Below are positions 42,029 to 51,511 of a stretch of DNA of 64,000 bases, in pieces. The notes under the pieces were generated by a model. It was not told where the DNA came from and ran no database searches. It saw only the letters and a list, made by a program, of their open reading frames with translations. Position 1 is the stretch's first letter; each line of letters starts with the position of its first letter. A program made the translations under genes and the position numbers. The stretch is from Nitrospiraceae bacterium. Lineage in GTDB: Bacteria > Nitrospirota > Nitrospiria > Nitrospirales > Nitrospiraceae. Location: assembly GCA_919902505.1 (NCBI GenBank), contig CAKKRE010000002.1, forward strand, positions 62,001-126,000, given 5' to 3'.

Positions 42029-42500
42029 AAGGTCAAGGCTGAGGCTGAGGTAAAAGTACAGAGATCGATATTCAAACCTCAAACCTTAGCTTTAGCCTTT
42101 CCTGAGGGATAGGCTGTGTATCGCTCATTCGAGGAGATGCCGGTCTGGAAGAAAGCCATGGACCTGGCTCAACAGATATTTGCGTTGACCGAGGGGCTTC
42201 CCAAAAAGGAAGACTACGGATTGACCTCCCAGATCAGGCGATCGGCACTCTCTGTCTCTGGAAATCTAGCCGAAGGTTTTGGCCGCCATCATACGAAGGA
42301 CAAGATGAATTTTTACTATGCTTCCCGTGGCTCACTGACAGAGACCAAAAGCCATCTCATCTATGCCCAGAGGGTTGGCTACCTGAAAAGGGATGATCAC
42401 CGTCTCGCCCTGAAACTCATCGACGACATCTGGAAAGAGTTGAATGCATTGATCCGTTCCCTTAGAAATAAGACTTACCCTCAACCTTAGCCTTGACCTA
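42029..42500 (+). mobile_element. S23/IVS-like element with flanking inverted repeats
   Basis: Arms at 42029-42056 (AAGGTCAAGGCTGAGGCTGA and on) and 42475-42500 (reverse complement TAGGTCAAGGCTAAGGTTGA and on) agree at about 23 of 26 positions and enclose one four-helix gene. This is the layout of 23S rRNA intervening sequences, but here it sits between gmd and fcl. Confidence 0.6.
42116..42490 (+). CDS. Four-helix bundle protein (S23/IVS family)
   Basis: 124 residues with GTG start. FEEMPVWKKAMDLAQQIFAL, LTSQIRRSALSVSGNLAEGF and NFYYASRGSLTETKSHL are the S23-type pattern. The protein forms a pentameric ring in known structures; its function is not known. It lies inside a pair of inverted repeats and on the same strand as the sugar genes. 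Confidence 0.88.
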   Translation: MYRSFEEMPVWKKAMDLAQQIFALTEGLPKKEDYGLTSQIRRSALSVSGNLAEGFGRHHTKDKMNFYYASRGSLTETKSHLIYAQRVGYLKRDDHRLALKLIDDIWKELNALIRSLRNKTYPQP

Positions 42501-42516
42501 AATCTGGTTTTTGCCT

Positions 42517-43479
42517 ATGCCATCTTTCTTTTCGGACAAAAGAGTTGTCGTCACCGGAGGTGCCGGGTTCCTGGGCTCAGTCGTCGTGGCACAGCTCCGA
42601 GAGCAGGGCTGCCGAAATATCTGGGTGCCCAGAAGCCAGGACTATGACCTCGTGCAGATGGAGGCGGTGCGGCGGCTCTATGCCGATGCGGCACCGGATA
42701 TCGTGTTGCACTTGGCGGCGCGGGTCGGAGGCATCGGCGCCAATCAAGCCAATGCCGGCCGGTTCTTCTACGACAATCTCATGATGGGCACGCAGTTGAT
42801 GGAAATTGGTCGGCAGCGGGGACTGGAAAAATTCGTGGCACTCGCCACAATTTGTGCCTATCCTAAATACACCCCGGTTCCTTTCCGCGAAGAAGATCTG
42901 TGGGCCGGATACCCGGAAGAAACCAATGCGCCTTACGGCCTAGCCAAGAAAATGATGCTGGTCCAGGCTCAGGCCTACCGGCAGCAATATGGATTTAACG
43001 CCATTGTGCTTTTTCCAGTGAACCTCTATGGTCCTGGCGACAATTTCGATAGGCAGACCTCGCATGTCATTCCGGCCCTCATCAGGAAGTGTGTGGAGGC
43101 GCAAGCCAAGGGCGAGGAGCAGGTCGTGCTGTGGGGAGATGGCTCGCCGTCGCGGGAGTTTCTCTATGTAGACGACGCAGCCCGAGCCATTCTGTTAGCG
43201 GCTGAACATTACAATGGTAGTGAGCCGATCAATGTCGGGACCGGAGAGGAGATCACGATCCTGGCGCTGGCCGAACTGATCGCCGAAGAAATCGGGTTCA
43301 CGGGGGAATTGGTCTGGGATGCCACGAAACCCAACGGGCAACCGCGCCGCTGCCTGGAGGTGAGCAGGGCCAAACAGCTATTTGGATTTGAGGCCAAGGA
43401 GGAATTACGCGAAGGCATTAAAAAGACGGTGGCCTGGTACCGTTGCCACCAGACGGTTGTCAGAGAAGTGGTGTTTTGA
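42517..43479 (+). CDS. fcl: GDP-L-fucose synthase
   Basis: 320 residues from the ATG at 42517. [18 protein letters not shown] is the NADP loop; the Tyr-x3-Lys is in [10 protein letters not shown], and [14 protein letters not shown] and [13 protein letters not shown] are family segments. It epimerises and reduces the gmd product to GDP-L-fucose. The gap to 43632 (152 bases) shows nothing I can name. Confidence 0.93.
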   Translation: MPSFFSDKRVVVTGGAGFLGSVVVAQLREQGCRNIWVPRSQDYDLVQMEAVRRLYADAAPDIVLHLAARVGGIGANQANAGRFFYDNLMMGTQLMEIGRQRGLEKFVALATICAYPKYTPVPFREEDLWAGYPEETNAPYGLAKKMMLVQAQAYRQQYGFNAIVLFPVNLYGPGDNFDRQTSHVIPALIRKCVEAQAKGEEQVVLWGDGSPSREFLYVDDAARAILLAAEHYNGSEPINVGTGEEITILALAELIAEEIGFTGELVWDATKPNGQPRRCLEVSRAKQLFGFEAKEELREGIKKTVAWYRCHQTVVREVVF

Positions 43480-43631
43480 TATACCAGCGCAGCGTTCTTC
43501 GCCTTACCGGAAATTCTCCTTTCCTGAACGGCCGGATCGACCTGTAGGACTCTTAATCCGGGTTAGCCGGGGGAAACATGGAGATGGCGTACAGTGAGAG
43601 GAGCAGTAGCTCCACAGAGTGAGGGTCTGCA

Positions 43632-44468
43632 ATGATTGGCGCTTTACAAATAGGAACTGTCCCCTGGACGAACGAAGACATGCGGAAATCGCTCAGAGAA
43701 TTCGTAGAGGTCTATGAACGACGGCCAATACGAGATAATTCTGGAGGCATGCAGGCCCCGCATATGTTCTTAGCATGGTTCGTACTGAAAACCCTCAGTC
43801 CTAAAGCGATTATTGAAAGTGGGTTATGGCTTGGACAAGGAACGTGGTTATTCGAACAAGCATGTCCTGCCGCTGATCTCCATTGCATAGACATCGATTT
43901 GAGCCGACTTCAATACAGATCGAATCGTGCAACATACTATAATCGCGACTTCTCGACGATTGATTGGAGCAACGTGTCAAAGAACGAAACCGCACTGTTT
44001 TTCGATGACCACCAGAATGCGTATCAAAGGGTCATGACCGCAAAATGGTTTGGATTCTCACATCTTCTCTTTGAGGACAACTATCCACCATCCCGGGGCG
44101 ACTGTTACTCTCTCAAAAAGGTTTTTGCACAGTCGGGTTTCGCACCTACTTCATCAGGACAAACATCGCTCACATCCGCAATAAAAAATCAATTGGCTTC
44201 TCTGTTTAAGCCCACATTGCCAGCAGGCGCCCACATCCCGCCCAATAGTGTCGATGCGCAGTATTTAAGACGAAATATTATAACGTATCATGAGTTGCCT
44301 CCTGTCTTTAAGGTCGACAAAACTCGATGGGGAGATCCTTGGGATAACCAGAATTACCCCACTCCGACGCCGGTCCTCTCTTCAGTCGAGGAACCTTATC
44401 AGCAGGTGTTTGTTGACGAGGCGATGTCTTACACCTGGATGAGCTATGTAAAAATGAAACATGGCTGA
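43632..44468 (+). CDS. Hypothetical protein with Rossmann-like fold
   Basis: 278 residues. IIESGLWLGQGTWLFEQACP, LHCIDIDLS and ALFFDDHQNAYQRV give a methyltransferase-like Rossmann pattern, as in CmcI-type hydroxylases and sugar O-methyltransferases, but the SAM loop is unusual (GLWLGQGTW). It may be a glycan-modifying enzyme. The gene is clearly more AT-rich than those before 43 kb, a sign of transfer. Confidence 0.6.
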   Translation: MIGALQIGTVPWTNEDMRKSLREFVEVYERRPIRDNSGGMQAPHMFLAWFVLKTLSPKAIIESGLWLGQGTWLFEQACPAADLHCIDIDLSRLQYRSNRATYYNRDFSTIDWSNVSKNETALFFDDHQNAYQRVMTAKWFGFSHLLFEDNYPPSRGDCYSLKKVFAQSGFAPTSSGQTSLTSAIKNQLASLFKPTLPAGAHIPPNSVDAQYLRRNIITYHELPPVFKVDKTRWGDPWDNQNYPTPTPVLSSVEEPYQQVFVDEAMSYTWMSYVKMKHG

Positions 44469-44559
44469 CTGAGGTGGTACCGCCTTGTGTTATGCGTGAA
44501 AGATAAACTTCGAATCTTGCATCTGAATAATCACCATCTTCCTCTCAAAAAGGACTGCT

Positions 44560-45327
44560 ATGAATACACTCGGCAAAATCAGTACAAAAACAAAAACAAT
44601 TATCCAGGGAGTGGGTTTCGACATTATTCGTCGCGGGTCCCCTGTTCAACGCTTCCATTCAAATCATTATCTGCGCCATAACGCACGAAGGCTCGAACAC
44701 TTGTCGAGTTTGCGGATCCCCGTGGCCGGGCGGTCCATCCTAGAAGTTGGCGCTGGAATTGGCGATCATTCACATTACTACATTGATAGGGCATGCAGGA
44801 TAACGATAACAGAAGCTCGAGCGGAGAATCTCCGCTATTTAAAAAAACGCTATTTGAATTGCCATGTTCAGCATCTTGATATGGAATCTCCTTCCCACAT
44901 CGAAGGCGCTCCATTTGATGTGGTTCATTGTTATGGTCTTCTATACCACTTAAGCAAACCCAAAGAAGCATTAATGTTTCTCAGTCAGAATACTAAGGGA
45001 ATGTTGCTTCTCGAAACATGTGTTTCATTTGGTGAAAATGAGGCAATAAATCTCATAAAGGAGTCGCAATCTTCTCCGACACAGGCTCACTCCGGAACCG
45101 GCTGCAGGCCAACAAGAGCATGGTTATTTAGAGAGCTGCGAGGTCTTTACAAATATGTGTATCTTCCGAAAACACAGCCGTGCCATGAAGAATTTCCAAT
45201 CGATTGGACTGCTCCCGAGAAGCACAAGGCAAGCTTACAGAGAGCTATATTTGTCGCTTCTAATGAACCGTTGGAGAACGAAAACCTAACACCTTTTTTG
45301 ATTCTTCAACAGACGCGACATGAATAA
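44560..45327 (+). CDS. Class I SAM-dependent methyltransferase
   Basis: 255 residues. ILEVGAGIGDHSHYYIDRAC is the SAM loop, ITITEARAENLRYLKKRY the acidic second strand, and FDVVHCYGLLYHLSKPKEAL the post-II region. The substrate is probably a sugar residue. AT-rich. Its 3' end overlaps the integrase remnant by 8 bases. Confidence 0.82.
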   Translation: MNTLGKISTKTKTIIQGVGFDIIRRGSPVQRFHSNHYLRHNARRLEHLSSLRIPVAGRSILEVGAGIGDHSHYYIDRACRITITEARAENLRYLKKRYLNCHVQHLDMESPSHIEGAPFDVVHCYGLLYHLSKPKEALMFLSQNTKGMLLLETCVSFGENEAINLIKESQSSPTQAHSGTGCRPTRAWLFRELRGLYKYVYLPKTQPCHEEFPIDWTAPEKHKASLQRAIFVASNEPLENENLTPFLILQQTRHE

Positions 45328-45514
45328 TCTCTTCGTCATACCTATGGCTCACCGTGGAAGTCTGCGCAAGTACATTCAAGAGCAATGCGGTCATAGTTCT
45401 ATTCACGTGACGATGGACATCTATGCCCATCTTTTTCCGAGTGGGAACAAGGAAAGGAGGGCCAAGCTTGGCGACATTCAAACGCCGAAAGTCGCACCCC
45501 AGACAGACCCTTGA
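45320..45514 (+). pseudogene. C-terminal remnant of a tyrosine recombinase (integrase)
   Basis: About 64 codons. YIQEQCGHSSIHVTMDIYAH and LFPSGNKE match the end of phage-type integrases: the H of the GHSS motif and the nucleophile Tyr are kept, but the N-terminal four-fifths, with the catalytic Arg and Lys, are gone. It lies 40 bases from a tRNA fragment, so it is likely a scar of an integrated element. Confidence 0.8.
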
Positions 45515-45555
45515 AGGTTCAGGAGTTGGCAACTGAATGATAACCTATTGATTTA

Positions 45556-45601
45556 TGGAGCCGGCGAGTGGAATCGAACCACCGACCTGGGTTTACGAAT
45601 C
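45556..45601 (-). tRNA. 3' fragment of a tRNA-Thr(CGT)-like gene (probable att site)
   Basis: On the minus strand: anticodon loop TTCGTAA, the variable part, the T arm with GGTTCGATTCC and the acceptor 3' strand CGCCGGCTCCA with CCA. The 5' half is missing: the bases before the loop (GTTAGA) cannot pair with the stem ACCCA, and no matching acceptor 5' strand is found. It is the kind of segment an integrase duplicates as its attachment site. Confidence 0.6.
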
Positions 45602-45689
45602 TAACAAGGTGAATTTACCAAACGCTCGGTGTCCAGTCGGTTTCCCCGTTTCTTCAACGTTTGTATTCGTTTGAAAGTTTCTGATTAGG

Positions 45690-46598
45690 ATGTCCTACCC
45701 TGAAATTCAAAAATTCCTTATCGCCTATCCGTTTGTGAGGACACTCCTGCAGCCTGCGCTTGCTGCCAGGAGATATTGGTTTGCCAGACAAAGACATTAC
45801 AAAGAAACAGTGCATAGACGTCTGCAAGAAATTCTTGTCGAAGACCCGATCATCCACATCGATCAGTTTCAAGGCAGTTTTGGACTTGATGTTCGATCTG
45901 ACCTATTTGCCAGACAAATACTTGACGAGAATTATGAGCCGGAGTTGATTCCGTTTTGTCGCCGATTCCTGGCTCCTGGAAGAGACGTGATAGATGTGGG
46001 TGCCAATGTAGGATTCTATTCTGTCTTCTTTGCAAGATTGATTCAAGATCGACAGAAGGTACTCTCTGTGGAACCTACGACAAGCGCGCTCAAGAGGCTT
46101 TATAGAAACTTGCAGAGAAATGATGTCGAGGACAGGGTAATCGTGTACGAAGGTGTGGCTTCAAACTGTGAAGAAACTATTCAGATCAATGTCATTGAAG
46201 GCAAGGAAGAATATTCCACAGTTGGGAAAGTCAAACATCCTTCAGTCACAGGGCTGATTTACACGACTCAAGAGGTGAAGAGTGCCATGCTGGATACGCT
46301 TGTGGCGAAATATTCGCTCGATCCAGGGTTCATCAAAATTGATGTAGAGGGAGCGGAAAAGGGGGTAATTGAGGGTTGCAGAAAGACTTTGGAAACCCAT
46401 AGGCCGGTGATTCTTTCCGAACTATCGGATAGCCTGTTAAAAGCTAATGGCACTTCTGCTCAAGAGGTGATTACGCTCATCCAACAGTATGACTATCTCG
46501 TTATCGATCCCTGCTTCCCCACAGCAGTACCGGGTTCTAGAGAGTATGGCGATATTTTATGCGTGCCCAAAGAAGTCGGCTTTGCGCCTAACGCTTAA
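45690..46598 (+). CDS. FkbM family methyltransferase
   Basis: 302 residues. DVIDVGANVGFYSVFFARLI is the SAM loop; VLSVEPTTSALKRLYRNL, then LDPGFIKIDVEGAEKGVIEG are the FkbM family pattern. FkbM-type enzymes methylate hydroxyl groups on sugars and polyketides. It starts about 90 bases beyond the tRNA fragment. Confidence 0.88.
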   Translation: MSYPEIQKFLIAYPFVRTLLQPALAARRYWFARQRHYKETVHRRLQEILVEDPIIHIDQFQGSFGLDVRSDLFARQILDENYEPELIPFCRRFLAPGRDVIDVGANVGFYSVFFARLIQDRQKVLSVEPTTSALKRLYRNLQRNDVEDRVIVYEGVASNCEETIQINVIEGKEEYSTVGKVKHPSVTGLIYTTQEVKSAMLDTLVAKYSLDPGFIKIDVEGAEKGVIEGCRKTLETHRPVILSELSDSLLKANGTSAQEVITLIQQYDYLVIDPCFPTAVPGSREYGDILCVPKEVGFAPNA

Positions 46599-46677
46599 GA
46601 AGGTGTTGTAAGGGAAGACTCATTCCCTTCGGCATAGGACCTTCGTTACACATTGCACTCTCCAGTTGTGAACCATC

Positions 46678-48186
46678 ATGGAAAAGCCCAACGTATTCCG
46701 TAACGCAATAATGGCAACCATCCAAGTCACTGTCGCGGGTCTCGTGATGCTGGCCATGTATCGCTTCTTGCTCGGAACTATCGGAGTTGACAAAATCGGG
46801 GTTTGGTCCTTGGTGCTCGCCACCACCAGTGTCACGCGAATCAGCGAACTCGGTCTCTCCGGTAGTGTCGTAAAATTTTCCGCCAAGTATCTGGCGCTGC
46901 ACGAGGAAAAACGGGCTGCGGAGGTGATCGAAACCGCGGCCAGCTCGGTCGCCCTCATATTGGGTCTCGTATTATTACTGTTATATCCGGCACTGACTTT
47001 ACTCATTGATTACCTCGTGCCGGCCAATATGCTTACCGACGCCCAGCTCGTGCTGCCATACGCCGTCATGTCGTTGTGGCTCATGGTGATTGCGACGGTA
47101 TTTCTTTCCGGGCTGGATGGCATACAACGCGCCGATTTGCGAGGGCTGATCATCGTGTGCGGTCAAGTACTGTATTTGTCGATGGTCTACGCTCTGGTGC
47201 CGAGTGAGGATATGAAGGGCCTCGGCATATCTCACGTGGCCCAAGCTGGTTTTGTGCTGCTTGCAGGATGGGTCGCCATTAGAAGCAAACTGAGCTGGCT
47301 GGGCATGCTTCCTTACCGATGGTCATCGTCTGCGTTTCGAGAAATGTTCGGTTACGCGATCAATTTCCAGATCAATGGTATTGCGCAGCTGCTTTTCGAG
47401 CCAACGACGAAGGCGCTGCTGAGTAAATTCGGCGGCCTCTCGTCGGTTGCCTATTACGAAATGGCAAACCGCATGATTATGCAGATCCGTTCATTGCTTG
47501 TCGCAGCCAATCAAGTCGTCGTTCCTGTCGTTGCCTCCCTGCTGGAGAAAGATCCCTCGCGCGTACCCGCCGCATACCGGAGATGTTATGAGGTGATGTT
47601 TTATTTGTCTGTGCCCGCATACTCACTAATACTCCTGGCCATTCCTGCGATATCTGAACTATGGGTCGGCAGATACGAATTTCTGTTCGTCACCTTCTCG
47701 TTCATACTTACAGCGTGTTGGTTCTTCAACACTTTGGCCAGCCCTGCGTATTTTTCTTATGCGGGAATAGGTCGGCTGCGCTGGAATACTCTTTCTCATC
47801 TGCTCATGGGAGCATGCAATGTGCTGTTCGGCTATATCTTTGCCACGATGTGGGGCGGTATCGGAGTCGTAAGCGGGACCGCTTGTGCCCTGCTGGTAGG
47901 AAGCGTTGTTCCCATCGCTGCATTCCACAGTGAGTACAAGCTTGCCCTGACTGATCTTTTCCCGAAAGAATCACGGATGCTGACCTTCACGAGTATCGCT
48001 GCGAGTGCCGGAAGCCTGTTTGTTTTTTACAACATGCGCGAGACCGTATCTTGGACCGCTGTATTCTTAATGGGTGCCGGCATCTTCTCCATGGCTGTTG
48101 GCCCGCTGATGTGGCAGCACAAGACACGCAGCTTCCTCACCGACGGCATCTGGGCACTCTGCATGAAGGCGCCTGGAAGCAATTGA
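46678..48186 (+). CDS. Polysaccharide flippase (Wzx-like, MATE/MVF-type)
   Basis: 502 residues with 12-14 membrane segments. It begins ATIQVTVAGLVMLAMYRFLL and has the ISELGLSGSVVKFSAKYLAL segment usual in Polysacc_synt proteins. It flips lipid-linked repeat units across the inner membrane in Wzx/Wzy-type pathways. It is the first membrane protein of the assembly group. Confidence 0.88.
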   Translation: MEKPNVFRNAIMATIQVTVAGLVMLAMYRFLLGTIGVDKIGVWSLVLATTSVTRISELGLSGSVVKFSAKYLALHEEKRAAEVIETAASSVALILGLVLLLLYPALTLLIDYLVPANMLTDAQLVLPYAVMSLWLMVIATVFLSGLDGIQRADLRGLIIVCGQVLYLSMVYALVPSEDMKGLGISHVAQAGFVLLAGWVAIRSKLSWLGMLPYRWSSSAFREMFGYAINFQINGIAQLLFEPTTKALLSKFGGLSSVAYYEMANRMIMQIRSLLVAANQVVVPVVASLLEKDPSRVPAAYRRCYEVMFYLSVPAYSLILLAIPAISELWVGRYEFLFVTFSFILTACWFFNTLASPAYFSYAGIGRLRWNTLSHLLMGACNVLFGYIFATMWGGIGVVSGTACALLVGSVVPIAAFHSEYKLALTDLFPKESRMLTFTSIAASAGSLFVFYNMRETVSWTAVFLMGAGIFSMAVGPLMWQHKTRSFLTDGIWALCMKAPGSN

Positions 48187-48216
48187 ATTGATGTTCTATT
48201 CTTTAGGTCCACGACC

Positions 48217-49419
48217 ATGAACATTCTGATTGTCGAACCTTTCGCGAGCGGCCACCACGGGAAGTATCTTCAGTGGATCACGAGCTCTATCATTGCTCGT
48301 GGGCACCACATACAGCTCGGGACATTCAAGGAAAGCCTGGATCATTCTGCAATGCAGGAAGTGCTATCCTCATGCGGCCAGAACCTTTCTGTCGTCAGCG
48401 AACCCGCACAGCGATACGCGAGCATTGAGGGGAAAGTATGGAGTATGGCCAGGGAGATGCTGAAGTTTCGACGAATTATGGCGAGCCTCTATGCCGAGGC
48501 TGTGCAACGCGAGCGAGTCGACATGGTGCTGTTGCCATACCTGGATTATTGCACGTATGCATTGGCGCTACTCGGGTCCCCCTTTGGCCGAACCGCTTGG
48601 AGCGGGATCGTTATGCGGTCCGCTTTTCACTACTCTTCCATGGGTGTCAAGGCTCCACAGACACGCAGCGACCCCTGGAAGGAACGACTCTTTCACCGCC
48701 TTTTGAGCAGCCGTCATCTACGGGCGCTGTTTACGATAGACAAGACATTACAGGAATATATCCACGGTTCCGGGCGCCCACACGCCTCGCGGCTTCACTA
48801 TATTCCCGACGTGACCGAACCGATGCCAGCAATGAACCGTCAGCAGGCAAGACAGCTGTTAGGGATACCAGTGTCCGGGAAGGTCATACTCGTCTATGGT
48901 GCGCTCTCTTCTAGAAAAGGTATCGACGTTCTTATGCAGGCGACCGAGAACGATGCCTTTCCATCGGATGTTCATATTGTATTGAGCGGCGAGCAGCCGG
49001 CAGAGGTCGAGGACATTTTGCGATCGGCAACCGCTGATCGATTACGCTTGGATTACCGGTTACATGAAATTAAACGATACCTTACTAATGCGGAATCGGC
49101 TGCGGTATTTTCGGCTGCGGACTTCGTCTGGGTTGGGTATCGGCGGCACTATTTAATGAGCGGGATACTCGTGCAGGCAGCTTCTGCGGGGTTGCCCGTA
49201 ATCGCCTGCGAAGAAGGCCTTATTGGATGGTTAACAAGGCGATACAGAGCCGGGATAGTAGTGTCCACCTCCAGCCCGCCTTCGATCGCTCGAGCAGTAA
49301 AGGAGCTTTGCGATAATCCGGAACTCGCGCACGAGTACGGCGAGAACGGCCGCATGGCATACGCGTCGCATACGCAAGAGAACGTAGGACGGATCATGCT
49401 CGATGCGATTGAGGTATAA
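48217..49419 (+). CDS. Family 4 glycosyltransferase
   Basis: 400 residues with the GT-B fold. An N-terminal VEPFASGHHGKYLQWI opens the acceptor domain; the donor domain has VILVYGALSSRKGIDVLMQA and the EX7E-like stretch near AASAGLPVIACEEGL. It is one of three GT4 enzymes in the locus. Its stop is followed by the next start after 4 bases. Confidence 0.85.
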   Translation: MNILIVEPFASGHHGKYLQWITSSIIARGHHIQLGTFKESLDHSAMQEVLSSCGQNLSVVSEPAQRYASIEGKVWSMAREMLKFRRIMASLYAEAVQRERVDMVLLPYLDYCTYALALLGSPFGRTAWSGIVMRSAFHYSSMGVKAPQTRSDPWKERLFHRLLSSRHLRALFTIDKTLQEYIHGSGRPHASRLHYIPDVTEPMPAMNRQQARQLLGIPVSGKVILVYGALSSRKGIDVLMQATENDAFPSDVHIVLSGEQPAEVEDILRSATADRLRLDYRLHEIKRYLTNAESAAVFSAADFVWVGYRRHYLMSGILVQAASAGLPVIACEEGLIGWLTRRYRAGIVVSTSSPPSIARAVKELCDNPELAHEYGENGRMAYASHTQENVGRIMLDAIEV

Positions 49420-49423
49420 GCAC

Positions 49424-51496
49424 ATGCAAAAGTACCAAACCTATCTGTTGGGTGCCCTACTAATAATTATCACTGCGATAGACCTACCAATCGCGGAGGG
49501 CGCTAACTTGACATTTTTTGTGTCTCCTCTCGTCGGTGCTGACAGCAATCCTGGTACTGAGGAAAAACCATTTGCGAGCCTTGAACGAGCTCGAGATGCT
49601 CTTCGCGAATTAAAGAAGAACAATAGAAGCAAATTGCCCGTAGGCGCCACCGTTGTGTTGCGAGAGGGCACCTACCACATGACGCAAACATTTGTCCTAA
49701 CGCAGGAGGACTCGGGCACCAACGATGCCCCGATCGTCTACCAGGCGTATGGTGGAGAAGAGGTCAGATTATCAGGTGGCTTGGCAATTCCCTTTGAACG
49801 CTTTCAACCTGTGACAAGCACAGATGAACTCAGTCAAATTGATGGCGAGGCTCGAGACCATGTCCTACGCGCGAACCTAAAAGACATGGAACTGGCACAC
49901 TCGATCGAGTCACGTTGGGACAGAAGCCTCCCAGGAAAACCGGAAAGACCGGCGCCCGAAGAATTTATTTTTGATGACGAGGCGATGCAACTTGCTCGTT
50001 GGCCCAACAATGGATGGACAAGAATCTCACAGGTGGTTACTCCTGGTCCGGTGTTAAGAGGTGGAGCTTCAACCGGAGAGCCTGCGAGTTTGCGTGTCGA
50101 CACAGACCGCCCCTCGCGGTGGACTAATACAGATGTCTGGCTAAGAGGGTTTTGGAAATGGGATTATTTCGATGAATCGCTCGCGATCAAGTCCATCGAT
50201 CCCGCGAATCGATTATTTACTCTTGACGGATCCACTCTGTACGGAATTAAAGCCGGCGCCCGATACTTTGCATTCAATATTCTGAGGGAACTCGATCAGG
50301 AAGGGGAGTACTTTGTAGATCGCGAGAGAGCCGTTCTGTTCTTCTGGCCTCCACAGCGACTCTCGAAATGGCGAGCGAGACTCACTCTGCTGTCGGAGCC
50401 GGTGCTCTCCTTAAGCGGCGCGTCCTACATCACATTTCGCGGAGTGATCATTGAGGAAGGAAGAGACGATGCTGTTCACGTCCAAGGAGGTCAAGGGAAC
50501 CACATTGTCAATTGCACCATTCGGAATTTCGGAAAGGACGGCGTCGTCATTACTGGGGGACAGGAGCATGAGGTGTCGAACTCCAGCATCTACAATATCG
50601 GGCTGCGTGGCGTCGTCATCTCAGGAGGAGATCGCAAGAAACTGAAACCAGCCGGTCATGCGTTAGTCAGCAATCACATCCATCACTATGGCCGTCGTGG
50701 AACGACCTACCCCGGTGTCGATATAGACGGAGTAGGAATTCATGTTGTACGCAATTCGATTCATGATGCGCCCCATACAGGAATTCAGTTCATGGGCAAT
50801 GATCATGTCATCGAACTAAATGAGATTCACCACGTTTGCGCGGAGACTACAGATGCCGGCGCGATATACACCGGCCGTGATTGGACGGTGCGAGGGAACA
50901 TCATTCGACACAATTTCATTCACGATCTTTTGGGAATGGACAATAAAGGCGATGTCTCCGCCATCTATCTGGATGATCTCGCGAGCGGGACTTCAATGAC
51001 AGGTAACGTATTGGCACGCGTGCGTCGAGGAGTGAAGATTGGAGGTGGGCGCGACAACATCGTAGAAAACAATGTGTTTGTGAATTGTGATACCTCTTTT
51101 TCTGTGGATGCGCGCGCGGTTACTTGGGGAAGTAAATTCTTGTCGAATGATGGTGTGCTGAGAAAACGTTTGGATAGGCTTCCTTATCAAACCGCTCCAT
51201 GGAGCACGCGGTACCCGCAGCTAAGTCAGATACTGAATGATGATCCCGGCATACCTAAGCGAAATGTCGTGAGACGCAATGTCATGTACCAGTGCGCGCA
51301 GACCAGCATTGATCCCATCGCTCGGTTCTATGGAGCAATTCAGGATAATTGGGAGACCGATTCCGACCCAGGGTTTGACGACATGAGCACCGATAACTTC
51401 GGAATGAAGGGAGGCGCTTTGGTTGAAGCCAAGATTCCGGGATGGGATAACATCCCGTTTGGGAAAATCGGCGTTCACAAAGCGATTGACGAATGA
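49424..51496 (+). CDS. Exported right-handed beta-helix protein
   Basis: About 690 residues from the ATG at 49424 (the in-frame ATG at 49403 overlaps the previous gene). The signal peptide is about 1-25 (TYLLGALLIIITAIDLPIAE). FFVSPLVGADSNPGTEEKPF is typical of secreted beta-helix proteins; repeats run about 330-560 (NHIVNCTIRNFGKDGVVITG; NSIHDAPHTGIQFMGNDHVI). Such proteins are often polysaccharide lyases or epimerases. No catalytic residues could be fixed by eye. Confidence 0.82.
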   Translation: MQKYQTYLLGALLIIITAIDLPIAEGANLTFFVSPLVGADSNPGTEEKPFASLERARDALRELKKNNRSKLPVGATVVLREGTYHMTQTFVLTQEDSGTNDAPIVYQAYGGEEVRLSGGLAIPFERFQPVTSTDELSQIDGEARDHVLRANLKDMELAHSIESRWDRSLPGKPERPAPEEFIFDDEAMQLARWPNNGWTRISQVVTPGPVLRGGASTGEPASLRVDTDRPSRWTNTDVWLRGFWKWDYFDESLAIKSIDPANRLFTLDGSTLYGIKAGARYFAFNILRELDQEGEYFVDRERAVLFFWPPQRLSKWRARLTLLSEPVLSLSGASYITFRGVIIEEGRDDAVHVQGGQGNHIVNCTIRNFGKDGVVITGGQEHEVSNSSIYNIGLRGVVISGGDRKKLKPAGHALVSNHIHHYGRRGTTYPGVDIDGVGIHVVRNSIHDAPHTGIQFMGNDHVIELNEIHHVCAETTDAGAIYTGRDWTVRGNIIRHNFIHDLLGMDNKGDVSAIYLDDLASGTSMTGNVLARVRRGVKIGGGRDNIVENNVFVNCDTSFSVDARAVTWGSKFLSNDGVLRKRLDRLPYQTAPWSTRYPQLSQILNDDPGIPKRNVVRRNVMYQCAQTSIDPIARFYGAIQDNWETDSDPGFDDMSTDNFGMKGGALVEAKIPGWDNIPFGKIGVHKAIDE

Positions 51497-51511
51497 CCCG
51501 CCTCTGGCTCC

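Noticed and set aside
45541-45650. A complete tRNA gene at the integrase remnant
   Set aside because: The bases before the anticodon loop do not pair with the stem, and no acceptor 5' strand complementary to CGCCGGC is found.
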